The notes: generated by a model not told the origin, from the sequence alone. Shown: positions 1-7,932, counted from the first letter of the stretch. The stretch is 8,637 nucleotides of DNA from an uncultured Porphyromonas sp. (GCA_902465775.1 CABQOJ010000045.1:1-8637); one strand, 5' to 3'. Numbers and translations are program-made.

Positions 1-2936
1 TCGGTACCACGACAGACGTAGATGGTAAGTTTACACTCAGTGTACCTGCCTCTGCTAAGAAGCTGACCTTCTCCTACGTAGGTCTTAAGACGGTCACTTT
101 ACCTATCACTAAGGTGATGAATGTCGTCATGACGGCCGACTCACAGGTACTAGACCAGGTGGTTGTCGTAGGTTACGGTTCAGGACAGAAGCTCAGCACG
201 ATCTCCGGCTCTATGGCACGCGTATCTGGTGAGCAGATCGCTGAGAAGCCTGTAGCCAACGTGATGGATGCTCTCCAGGGTAAAGTCGCTGGTATGAGTG
301 TCTTGACATCGTCTGGAGACCCCAACGCTGTAGCTGATGTAAAGATCCACGGTACTGGATCTCTAACTGCTGGTAACCAGCCTCTCTACATCGTAGATGG
401 TATGCAGACCGACCTCAACACTGTCATGGCTATGAACTCCAATGATATCGAGAGTATGAACGTCCTCATGGATGCTTCCTCTACCTCTATCTATGGTGCT
501 CGTGCTGCTAACGGTGTCGTCGTCATCACGACCAAGAAGGGTAAGCGCTCTGAGGAGGGACTCGGACATATCACCGTCAATGCACAGTACGGTATCTCTG
601 AGTTTGCAAACTATAGGCCTTACGATGACTTCATGAGTGGCGATGAGCTACTAGAGCATCAGGCTAAGTATGAGTACCTCAAGCCTTACAACTTTGGATC
701 TGGCAAGTATACAAAGAACGACCTAATCAAGGAGCTCACAAAGAAGTCTCAGTATAAGCTCCCGAACAAGGCTTGGGGCTTTAACCCTCCTGCAGATATA
801 GAGTTCTATGAGCCTGCAGACTACAACTTTGACTGGCTGCGATTCTTCATGGGCAAGAAGGCTCCTACGTATCAGGCTGACCTCTCTATGAGTGGTGGTA
901 GCAACCGTACGCAGTACTACATCTCTTTGGGTACACTCTCTCAGGAGGGTATCACACGTGGTCGCAACGGCTTCAAGCGTTACAACGGTCGTGTCAGCGT
1001 AGACTCTCGCGTCAAGGACTGGCTCAAGGTAGGTGCAAATGTCTTCGGAGCATACACCGACCAGGTTTCTGCTGGTTTCGAGGGTGGCGCATACTCAGAT
1101 GCTGGTACCTTTGGTGCAGCTATCAAGCCTCGCTACATGTCTCCATATGATGCTGACGGTAATCTGAGAAAGTACTACGTATCTCTATTTGGTATGGAGA
1201 TCTTCCCAGACTTCACAGAGCAGTATCAGCCACACAACTACAACACCTATCAGGCCAGCATAGCTTCTTATGCTGAGCTTACCCCAATCAAGGGCCTGAT
1301 CCTCAAGACTCAGGCAGGTCTCGACCTAACCTATGGTACAGAGTCTGTATTCTACAAGCCTGGTCGCTACTGGGCTCTAGTTGATGATCGTGGTAGCCGT
1401 CTAGAGGGTCGCTCACTAGACAACAACTTCACTTGGACCAATACGGGCGAGTATCGCTTCTCTTTTGCTGACAAGCACAAGATGACCGTCCTCCTAGGAC
1501 AGGAGTGGGTACAGTATCGCTACGACGGCATCTCTGCTGTAGCTACGGGTATCGAGGATGCGGCGCTAGGACTACTCTCTCAGGGTAGCACTAATGCTAG
1601 TGACCTAGTTCCTCCCTCTCAGTCTAAGGGTGGGTACTCCTACCTCTCATTCTTCGGACGTGTCAACTACTCGTTTGATAACTACCTACACGTAGACCTA
1701 TCTCTGCGTAGTGATGCTTCCTCTCGCTTTGGTGCTAAGAACCGTCAGGGTCTCTTCTACTCAGTAGGTGCTACCTATGACCTCTATCGCGCACATCTAG
1801 ATCATATCAAGTGGATCAACACGCTACGTCTACGTGCTAGCTGGGGTACTACGGGTAACTCCTCTATCCCTGCACTCGCCTTTATGGCTCGCTACGGACA
1901 GACTAAGTACTCAGAGGGTCTAGGTATCTATACCTCAACGATCGGTAATCCAGACCTCGGATGGGAGACGCAGTCTAACCTCAACGTCGGTGTCGACTTT
2001 GACGCTTTTGACAATCGCCTGCACTCAGTCCTCAACATCTATCATCGTATCACAGATGACATGTTGATGTTCGTACCGAAGCCCTATGCTACTGGTTTCT
2101 CTGGCCGCTATGAGAATGTCGGCTCACTAACCAATACGGGTGTCGACCTGACGCTCAGCTACGACATCGTTCGTACACGTGACTGGAACGTATATGCAGC
2201 TACAACGCTGAACTACAATGCTAACCGCGTTACTAAGCTCTTCTACGATCTGCCAGAGTACAAGATGCCATCGATGTCACTGATCTACAAGGTTGGTCAG
2301 CCTACTCAGTTCCTTATCGCAGAGTATGCAGGCGTCAATCCTGAGACTGGTAAGCAGCAGTGGTATGTACCCGATGCTAACGGCAACCTAACCTCTGAGG
2401 TGACCGAGTACTACGATGAGGCTAAGCTACTGCGCGCTAGTGGTAAGAACCTTCAGGCTCCATTTACTGGTGGTCTATCCTTTGGCGCTAGCTGGAAGGG
2501 ACTCGCTCTCGATGTAGACTGGTCATTCAACGTTGGTAAGTACGTTATCAACAACGACCGCTTCTTCTACGAGAACATGTCTAAGAACGATGCTTTCCTA
2601 GGTATGAACAAGAGCCGCAAGCTACTTGATGCTTGGACAGAAGATAACAGAAACACCGATGTACCTAAGTTCGGTGAGGAGATGAAGTTCGATAGCCGTC
2701 TGCTAGAGAACGCTTCATTCCTACGTCTGAAGAACCTACGTCTCTCATACACCCTGCCTAGCGCATGGTTTGAGAAGATCGGCCTCATCTCTGGCGTACG
2801 TGTCTACGTGACGGGTCGTAACCTGCTGACCTTTACTCAATTCTCTGGTTATGATCCAGAGGCTGTGGGTAACATGAGTATGAACCAATATCCTAACACA
2901 CGTCAGTATGTTGGTGGTCTACAGATTACTTTCTAA
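1..2936 (+). CDS. ragA: RagA/SusC-family TonB-dependent outer-membrane transporter, 5' end cut by window edge
   Basis: The open frame enters from the left edge (first full codon at 3) and gives 977 residues to a TAA stop. Residues 1-36 are the end of a carboxypeptidase-regulatory-like domain (TDVDGKFTLSVPA, then FSYVGLKT). The SusC hallmark VVVVGYG is at 53-59. The plug domain covers about 60-180, with PLYIVDGMQT, NDIESMNVL and SIYGARAANGVVVITTKKG. The rest is beta-barrel, ending in NLLTFTQFSGYDPEA and a terminal Phe typical of outer-membrane barrels. From memory, the plug (GQKLSTISGS, AEKPVANVMDALQGKVAGM, TSSGDP, IHGTGSL) matches P. gingivalis RagA much more closely than glycan-type SusC proteins. 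About 50 residues, including the signal peptide, should lie upstream. The GTG at 114 and ATG at 117 fall inside the domain and are not the start. Role by family: TonB-driven import, probably of oligopeptides, as a complex with the SusD-like protein downstream. Family certain; substrate inferred. Confidence 0.95.
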   Translation, partial: GTTTDVDGKFTLSVPASAKKLTFSYVGLKTVTLPITKVMNVVMTADSQVLDQVVVVGYGSGQKLSTISGSMARVSGEQIAEKPVANVMDALQGKVAGMSVLTSSGDPNAVADVKIHGTGSLTAGNQPLYIVDGMQTDLNTVMAMNSNDIESMNVLMDASSTSIYGARAANGVVVITTKKGKRSEEGLGHITVNAQYGISEFANYRPYDDFMSGDELLEHQAKYEYLKPYNFGSGKYTKNDLIKELTKKSQYKLPNKAWGFNPPADIEFYEPADYNFDWLRFFMGKKAPTYQADLSMSGGSNRTQYYISLGTLSQEGITRGRNGFKRYNGRVSVDSRVKDWLKVGANVFGAYTDQVSAGFEGGAYSDAGTFGAAIKPRYMSPYDADGNLRKYYVSLFGMEIFPDFTEQYQPHNYNTYQASIASYAELTPIKGLILKTQAGLDLTYGTESVFYKPGRYWALVDDRGSRLEGRSLDNNFTWTNTGEYRFSFADKHKMTVLLGQEWVQYRYDGISAVATGIEDAALGLLSQGSTNASDLVPPSQSKGGYSYLSFFGRVNYSFDNYLHVDLSLRSDASSRFGAKNRQGLFYSVGATYDLYRAHLDHIKWINTLRLRASWGTTGNSSIPALAFMARYGQTKYSEGLGIYTSTIGNPDLGWETQSNLNVGVDFDAFDNRLHSVLNIYHRITDDMLMFVPKPYATGFSGRYENVGSLTNTGVDLTLSYDIVRTRDWNVYAATTLNYNANRVTKLFYDLPEYKMPSMSLIYKVGQPTQFLIAEYAGVNPETGKQQWYVPDANGNLTSEVTEYYDEAKLLRASGKNLQAPFTGGLSFGASWKGLALDVDWSFNVGKYVINNDRFFYENMSKNDAFLGMNKSRKLLDAWTEDNRNTDVPKFGEEMKFDSRLLENASFLRLKNLRLSYTLPSAWFEKIGLISGVRVYVTGRNLLTFTQFSGYDPEAVGNMSMNQYPNTRQYVGGLQITF

Positions 2937-2972
2937 TAGTGTCGAACCCTCTATACTTATAGCACAGAAATT

Positions 2973-4640
2973 ATGAAAAGATATATCAAGACTATAGGAC
3001 TACTCATCCTATCGTTAGTAGCATTCTCCGCTTGCCAGGTCGGCTTCGTACCCGAGGGCGTTAAGGAGCAGAAGCCTCTAAAGAGCTTCCAGGAGGTTAA
3101 GTGGCTCCGTGAGAGTCTTTACTCGACCCTCCGTGGGGCGGAGTCTCCAGGCAACCTCTTCCTAGGAGATATGCAGGCTGACCTATTCCACCTGACAGCG
3201 AGTGATGGTAATACTTACTTCCCGTTCTACTCGTGGAATAAGGAAAACCTCTCCAGCAACGACATGATCGCTGCTTACTTCGGATCCTTCGCTACAATTA
3301 TCAAGGATGCCAACTACTTCATCATGAGAGTCAATGAGATGAAGGCAAACGAAGAGCTCATGAAGACTCTCAAGGAGGGTGAGGCTAAAAAACTAGACAC
3401 CTATATCGCTGAGGCTCGAGCACTCCGTGCGCTGGCTAACTACCGCTTGATGTGCCGCTTCTCTAAGCGTTATAGCGACAATGATGGTCAGGAGCCTGGT
3501 ATCATCCTTATCAAGGAGTATGATCCTCTGCTTCAGAAGACCAATAAGAAGAGAGCTACCCAAAAGGAGGTCTACGAGTGGTGTCTCAACGAGCTGGAGG
3601 AGGCTTCTAATGATATCCCTAATAAGGATAACTTCCTAGCAGATCCGGACGTCCTCGAGCAGGACGGCATCCCATGCTACCTGATCAAGGATTACTGCTA
3701 TGCTGTACGCGCTCGTATCTTCCTAGAGATGCACCGCTATCAGGATGCTATCAAGGAGGTAGATCGCTTTATCTCCCACTATCCTCTTGGGGAGGCTACG
3801 CCAGAGGGTCTGAAGAAGCTCTGGATCTCCGAGAATTCTTCTGAGATCATGATCAAGACCTACGCTACTCAAAAGGTTGGTCGCGTATACGGCATCCTAC
3901 ATGGTCTATGGATCTATGATAACGTCAATCCAAATACTGGTAAGAAGGTTCAGATTGAGTTCTCATCTCCTACATGGTTCCCCAACCAGTACCTTATTGA
4001 CCTCTATGAGAAGTCCATGGATCCTGAAAATCCTGATGACTCTAAGAACGACCTTCGAGGTCTGGTTTGGCTAGAGAAGACTGATGGTAAGCACCCAGGA
4101 ACTAACGGCTTCCCCGTACTTTATGGAGAGGTTGATGATGATGATGTGATTACCTTTGTCTCCAAGTTTAGAGGTAATCCTCGCTTGGATACCGATACTA
4201 AGCGTAATCGTATTTCTTATGCACACTCTACACACCTCTTTGATATAGCAGAGGCTTGGCTCATCAAGGCTGAGGCTCAGTCTTGGAGTGGTGACTGGGC
4301 TGCTGCAAAGACTACGCTTGAGGAGTTCCGCAAGAGCCGTGGTCTAGACGAGCCACTCAAGGCTAGCAACCAGAAGGAGATGATGGAGACGATCAAGAAT
4401 GAGCGTACTCGTGAGCTGGTGGGTATGGGTACCCGCATGACTGACCTCAAGCGCTGGGGTGATCCTATAGATCGTACCAATAAGCCTCTTCAGGAGGGTC
4501 TTACCAAGGGTCAGGCTGCTACGACTGTAACGAAGTCTTACCTGGATCTCAAGAAGGACGCTTCTGATGTCATGTTCTACTGGGAGTTCCCACTTCAGGA
4601 TCGCTTCGCAAATAAGGAGTTGGAGCACAACTGGAAGTAA
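2973..4640 (+). CDS. ragB: RagB/SusD-family surface lipoprotein, substrate-capturing partner of the transporter
   Basis: A 555-residue protein starting at ATG 2973, 36 bp after the transporter stop. The gap holds no terminator and no Shine-Dalgarno, so one operon is likely. The N-terminus is a lipoprotein signal, with hydrophobic residues 8-18 and a lipobox ending FSA-C21. SusD traits follow: helical TPR-like segments (about 100-165 and 235-270), and a C-terminal region with IKNERTRELVGMGTRMTDLKRWG at 474-496 and the closing EFPLQDRFANKELEHNW. From memory, residues 27-89 (PEG...SF...LY..LR..E.P, then QAD and DGN..PF..WN) match P. gingivalis RagB, which is shorter at about 501 residues. SusD-family proteins lie over the SusC barrel as a hinged lid on the outer face and capture the substrate; RagB does this for peptides. 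Family assignment is firm, peptide specificity inferred. The acidic stretch I recall in RagB is not obvious here (residues 91-103 hold one Glu and one Asp). Confidence 0.93.
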   Translation: MKRYIKTIGLLILSLVAFSACQVGFVPEGVKEQKPLKSFQEVKWLRESLYSTLRGAESPGNLFLGDMQADLFHLTASDGNTYFPFYSWNKENLSSNDMIAAYFGSFATIIKDANYFIMRVNEMKANEELMKTLKEGEAKKLDTYIAEARALRALANYRLMCRFSKRYSDNDGQEPGIILIKEYDPLLQKTNKKRATQKEVYEWCLNELEEASNDIPNKDNFLADPDVLEQDGIPCYLIKDYCYAVRARIFLEMHRYQDAIKEVDRFISHYPLGEATPEGLKKLWISENSSEIMIKTYATQKVGRVYGILHGLWIYDNVNPNTGKKVQIEFSSPTWFPNQYLIDLYEKSMDPENPDDSKNDLRGLVWLEKTDGKHPGTNGFPVLYGEVDDDDVITFVSKFRGNPRLDTDTKRNRISYAHSTHLFDIAEAWLIKAEAQSWSGDWAAAKTTLEEFRKSRGLDEPLKASNQKEMMETIKNERTRELVGMGTRMTDLKRWGDPIDRTNKPLQEGLTKGQAATTVTKSYLDLKKDASDVMFYWEFPLQDRFANKELEHNWK

Positions 4641-4734
4641 GAGTCTATCCGTCACACCTAGAGCCTCAAGCTTTAGAAGTAGATAGATAGGGGACAAAAG
4701 GCCCAATCTGGCCTCCCCATCGACTAAATAATAT

Positions 4735-4785
4735 AGAGAGACGTGCATGCCACAAGGGCAGATGCACGTCTCTCTTGCTATTTTT
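4735..4785 (+). terminator. Intrinsic terminator of the ragAB operon
   Basis: A perfect 14-bp stem, AGAGAGACGTGCAT (4735-4748) with ATGCACGTCTCTCT (4762-4775), can be extended by an inner GCC/GGC pairing (4749-4751 with 4757-4759). TGCTA and then five T (4781-4785) follow. It lies 95 bp after the ragB stop and about 200 bp before the protease start, so it most likely ends ragAB transcription. Confidence 0.85.
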
Positions 4786-4808
4786 CTCTCCCCCTCCCAA
4801 CACCCTAT

Positions 4809-4878
4809 GACGATTTGCGAAGTTGAGGACTTCTCTGACCCTAAATTTCGCAAGTCGGACCCGATTTGTGAGGTTGAG
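4809..4878. repeat. Cluster of imperfect TTGCGAA-type repeats upstream of the protease promoter
   Basis: CGATTTGCGAAGTTGAG (4811-4827) recurs as CGATTTGTGAGGTTGAG (4862-4878), matching at 15 of 17 positions and offset by 51 bp. Between them, TTCGCAA (4847-4853) is the exact inverted counterpart of TTGCGAA (4815-4821). On the minus strand that copy reads ACTTGCGAAATTTAG, which keeps most of the motif. Each of the three copies is preceded on the plus strand by GAC or GACCC (4809, 4837, 4858). Regulatory sites or a dispersed intergenic repeat are both possible. Confidence 0.6.
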
Positions 4879-4892
4879 TCTGCTGCGCCCCT

Positions 4893-4923
4893 TTTGTCAA
4901 GTGCTGACTTTTTTGTAACTTGC
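4893..4923 (+). promoter_or_regulatory. Candidate Bacteroidetes promoter of the protease gene
   Basis: TTTG at 4893-4896 fits the Bacteroidetes -33 element. After a 19-nt spacer, TAACTTGC at 4916-4923 resembles the -7 element TAnnTTTG with its last two bases off. The spacing is right for this sigma-factor class and would start transcription near 4930, leaving a leader of about 48 nt. The imperfect -7 keeps this tentative. Confidence 0.4.
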
Positions 4924-4977
4924 GCCTGATATCGGGTTATCCTAACTACTAATCATCTAAATCTCAAGATAAGACTT

Positions 4978-7863
4978 ATGACATCAAAACTGAAAGCCTT
5001 CAATAGACTCTTGCTGATTGGGGCTACTATGGCTCTAGCCACCCTTTCGGCCTATGCCCAGCAGTCATTTGGAGGAACTCCTCTAGCTATTGATACTGAG
5101 ACCTCTCTACGCTCTTCTGACCTAGAGAAGCATATGGTATCTATAGCCTTTAACCCCGCCGACTTAGAGCTACGGGATGCTTGGTCGTCTCCACGTGATG
5201 GCCGACCCCTATCTGTAGGTCAGCTAGTACCCTATCAGGCAGACTTCGCCCAGGACGCTGTGCTGGTGCATACCGAGGCTGGCACACGGGTCTATCGCAT
5301 GACTATACAGCTAGAAGGCACGCCTGTAGGGATAGGTCTCTACTATGACGACTTTTATATCCCTGAGGGTGGACGACTCTTCATTTATACACCTGGAGGG
5401 CACCAAGTCCTAGGCGCTTATACACATGATACGCATAGTGAGCATGGCAACTTTGCAACAGAGCCTCTAGCCGGCCGTGAGCTAATCCTAGACTATGAGG
5501 CGCCAGAAGGTGTCGAGCTACCCTCCATCCAGATCAGTAGTGTGGGATACTTCTTCCGTCCCGTGCTACGCGCTGCTTACGGACAGGAGAATATAAAATA
5601 CTTCCAAGGAAATGAGGACAGCTCAGATCCTGGCTTGAGGAGATTCTGTCAGATCAATGCTAACTGCCCTGAAGGGGATAACTACCAAGATGAGAAAGCT
5701 AGCTCTGTAGCTATCCTAATTTCTACAGCTAAAAAAGGCGTTGTGGGCATGTGCTCAGGTAACCTAATCAATAACGTGGAGGGCGACTTCACTCCCTTTA
5801 TCATCTCTGCAGCACACTGTGCATCCCTAACGAGTGAGTTTGAACCCTCTAAATATGACCTAAACACTTGGATCTTTGGGTTCCACTATGAGAAGCCTCG
5901 CTGCTCTAGTGGAGACTATGCGACACCTATGCTACGCTCTATGGTTGGTGCCAGTAAGAAGGCCTTCCTGCCGATAGTTGGCTACTCGGATGGACTACTC
6001 TTGCAACTCAACAAGCAGATCCCCGCAGACTATCGCGTCTTTTACTCAGGATGGGATGCGGCCGATAACGCTTGGCAGAAAGGCGCTGGCCTCCACCACC
6101 CCGCAGGTGATGCACTCAAGGTCTCTGTCTTCGATGGGGGAGTGAAAATTGGCGACTGGAATGGAAGACAGCCTGGTGGCAAGAGGGATCACCTGAACTT
6201 CAAATTTCAAAAAGGAAACACCGAGGGTGGCTCATCGGGCTCTCCTCTCTTTAATGAAGCTGGTAGACAGATCGGTACGCTCTCTGGTGGTGCTCCTGGA
6301 ATCTGCCCTAGAGATGGTAGCTATGGCCGCTTCTACTCACACTTTGCTAAGTATGAGTCCCTAGGAGATAGCTTCAACATGAAGCGTTGGCTCGATCCTA
6401 AAAAGACCGGTAAGACGCAAGTAGACGGTATCTGGAATGATAACTCCCAGCCACTACGAGTCGTCAAAGCGCTTAGTGGCTCTGTCGTGCCAGATGATCG
6501 CAACAAGGTGACTCTCTCCTGGGACGCTGTACCTGCTCATCCACAGGGCTACAAGATCTCCTACAATCTCTATCGCAACGACAAGCTGATCAAAACGCTT
6601 ACGGAGACGAAGTATGAGGATACGATCGATGCCTCTCTGACGGAGCCTGGACAAATCAACTATAAGGTAGAGGCTTGCTATGAGATAGACGGCAAGAAGG
6701 TGACGACTCCTGCTGCATTCCGCTCGGTATACACGGGTGAGCTGGTGAGCCAGGTCTATGCGGATGTCAAAGCTGCAGGTACCGGCATGGAGATCAACTG
6801 GTCTATGCCTTACAATACTCAGATCGTGTCAAAGATCTCTAATCGTGAAAATATCGGGAAGAGGCTCCTAAGAGCTGGCAATGAATACAGCTTCTATGAT
6901 GTGGTTAGGAATGTCTACCTATACGATGTCTATCGCCTAGGACGCTCTCCTTTTGCAGGGCAGAAGCTATATATCCATCAGATCAATGTGATCCCAGCTT
7001 ATGACACCCCTCTCACTGCATCTGGTACGCCTGACTATAGCAAGGCGATACGCTTCTTCGCTCGTCAGCGTGTCTATGGAGACAATAATAGGATGCAGAC
7101 GACCACGATGATAATACCACAGGGTACAGCCGCTAAGAAAGAGTGGTTCTCCGTGAGACTCCTTAAGCCGATTGAGATAAACGATGAGTACAATCTAGAG
7201 GTAGGCTTTTACTGGTCAAAAGATAATAGAGGTGCGAAAATCTATATCGATCCAGACTCTAGAGATGAGTACATCGGACAGGATGGTTGCTTGCTAGGCA
7301 TTGAGTCTACGGATGATGCATCTCGGGAGTTCGAGACCATCGGGCACTATAGTAAGGAACGTATGGGCTACCAAGCCATTGAGCTCGTGATCTCCAATAA
7401 TCCAAACAAGCAGGATGGGACGACCAGTAGAGCCTTTACGAGAGGCAAGCTACCCGTAGCCTTCCCCGAGGTCAAGAAGTATGTCATCTACCGAGATGAT
7501 GTCAAGGTACATGAGACGGCTGATGCCAATACCTATAACTGGACGGACGCTCAGGGTAAGAGCGACAGCAAGTATCGCATAGAGGTCATATACGACTATC
7601 CTAACGAGCTGCGTCCTGTTGAGCAGATCACGCAGGTGGCTCCTGAGCTTTATCCAGTACACTTTGCTGAGACGCTACAGCTCTCCAATCCTGATGAGGT
7701 GCTACGTGTACAGCTCTTCAACCTGCAGGGTGTAGCTGTTGCCGAGTTTAGCGGAGCTGAGCTAGCTGGTATGCTAGACGTCTCTCGCCTTCCAGAGGGC
7801 GCCGCTTACGTAGCTGTCGTCACGACGGCCGAGGGTACAACAACCCAGAAGCTGGTCAAGTAA
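4978..7863 (+). CDS. pepK: T9SS-secreted lysyl endopeptidase-like serine protease (PepK/Lys-C type)
   Basis: A 961-residue secreted protease. Signal peptide 1-27 (hydrophobic core RLLLIGATMALATL, cut after AYA, leaving Gln28). Prodomain about 28-215, then a trypsin-fold catalytic domain about 220-486 resembling Achromobacter lysyl endopeptidase. The triad is His280 (ISAAHC), Asp338 (GYSDGLLLQL) and Ser420 (GGSSGSPLF). Cys224, 230, 259, 281, 309 and 443 match that enzyme's three disulfides (224-443, 230-309, 259-281). Residues about 492-585 look like an Fn3 domain and about 590-830 are beta-rich and unassigned. A second Fn3-like strand set is at 833-875, and a T9SS type A sorting domain at about 893-961 ends LDVSRLPEGAAYVAVV...TTQKLVK. 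P. gingivalis PepK, a Lys-specific enzyme exported by T9SS, is the closest relative I recall. Expected location: outer surface or medium, after sorting-domain removal. Lys preference is inferred; Asp446 is a candidate S1 residue. The ATG at 4978 gives a complete signal peptide; no Shine-Dalgarno is seen. Confidence 0.92.
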   Translation: MTSKLKAFNRLLLIGATMALATLSAYAQQSFGGTPLAIDTETSLRSSDLEKHMVSIAFNPADLELRDAWSSPRDGRPLSVGQLVPYQADFAQDAVLVHTEAGTRVYRMTIQLEGTPVGIGLYYDDFYIPEGGRLFIYTPGGHQVLGAYTHDTHSEHGNFATEPLAGRELILDYEAPEGVELPSIQISSVGYFFRPVLRAAYGQENIKYFQGNEDSSDPGLRRFCQINANCPEGDNYQDEKASSVAILISTAKKGVVGMCSGNLINNVEGDFTPFIISAAHCASLTSEFEPSKYDLNTWIFGFHYEKPRCSSGDYATPMLRSMVGASKKAFLPIVGYSDGLLLQLNKQIPADYRVFYSGWDAADNAWQKGAGLHHPAGDALKVSVFDGGVKIGDWNGRQPGGKRDHLNFKFQKGNTEGGSSGSPLFNEAGRQIGTLSGGAPGICPRDGSYGRFYSHFAKYESLGDSFNMKRWLDPKKTGKTQVDGIWNDNSQPLRVVKALSGSVVPDDRNKVTLSWDAVPAHPQGYKISYNLYRNDKLIKTLTETKYEDTIDASLTEPGQINYKVEACYEIDGKKVTTPAAFRSVYTGELVSQVYADVKAAGTGMEINWSMPYNTQIVSKISNRENIGKRLLRAGNEYSFYDVVRNVYLYDVYRLGRSPFAGQKLYIHQINVIPAYDTPLTASGTPDYSKAIRFFARQRVYGDNNRMQTTTMIIPQGTAAKKEWFSVRLLKPIEINDEYNLEVGFYWSKDNRGAKIYIDPDSRDEYIGQDGCLLGIESTDDASREFETIGHYSKERMGYQAIELVISNNPNKQDGTTSRAFTRGKLPVAFPEVKKYVIYRDDVKVHETADANTYNWTDAQGKSDSKYRIEVIYDYPNELRPVEQITQVAPELYPVHFAETLQLSNPDEVLRVQLFNLQGVAVAEFSGAELAGMLDVSRLPEGAAYVAVVTTAEGTTTQKLVK

Positions 7864-7881
7864 AGACGATCCCTAAATACT

Positions 7882-7932
7882 AAACTCCCGAGGGACTGTG
7901 CGGTGTCACAATCCCTCGGGAGTTTGTTTTTT
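7882..7932 (+). terminator. Intrinsic terminator of the protease gene
   Basis: A perfect 14-bp stem pairs AAACTCCCGAGGGA (7882-7895) with TCCCTCGGGAGTTT (7912-7925). After one C/A mismatch an inner TGTG/CACA pairing (7897-7900 with 7907-7910) tightens the loop. A G and then six T (7927-7932) follow. It begins 18 bp after the protease stop, and its A-rich 5' flank is weak, so it acts mainly on plus-strand transcripts. Confidence 0.9.

Larger units (their letters stand above)
4641..4977. other. 337-bp non-coding gap between ragB and the protease gene
   Basis: No credible gene lies here. In order it holds: a weak GC-rich fold at 4690-4718 (GGGG...GGCC/GGCC...CCCC, asymmetric, no T-tract), a strong intrinsic terminator (4735-4785), a cluster of related TTGCGAA-type repeats (4809-4878), and a candidate promoter (4893-4923) followed by an AT-rich leader of about 50 bp up to the ATG at 4978. 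Short open frames crossing it (4747-4929 on plus, and an antisense frame ending in ragB) run through the terminator and have no family resemblance. Confidence 0.8.

Noticed and set aside
114..119. GTG/ATG as start of the transporter
   Set aside because: The frame continues upstream to the window edge and encodes a typical carboxypeptidase-regulatory-like domain, so these codons are internal.
3877..4074. Overlapping plus-strand frame inside ragB, with several minus-strand frames inside the three large genes (363-569, 2567-2788, 4277-4480, 5682-5867, 6454-6654, 7450-7662)
   Set aside because: All are short alternative-frame shadows inside strongly supported coding regions, without domain resemblance or translation signals.
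1..4640. Polysaccharide utilisation locus based on the SusC/SusD pair
   Set aside because: No glycoside hydrolase, polysaccharide lyase, sulfatase or sensor is present, and the sequences resemble RagA/RagB, which import peptides.
4690..4718. Hairpin GGGG...GGCC/GGCC...CCCC as a terminator
   Set aside because: The stem has a strongly asymmetric internal loop and no T-tract; the terminator at 4735 explains the end of the operon.
4344..4853. A 169-codon minus-strand open frame overlapping the end of ragB
   Set aside because: It is antisense to the well-supported ragB C-terminus, passes through the terminator hairpin, has no recognisable domain, and starts in the repeat cluster.
4747..4929. A 60-codon plus-strand frame in the gap before the protease
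   Set aside because: It begins in the terminator stem and spans the repeats and candidate promoter; its composition is not protein-like and no family is recognisable.
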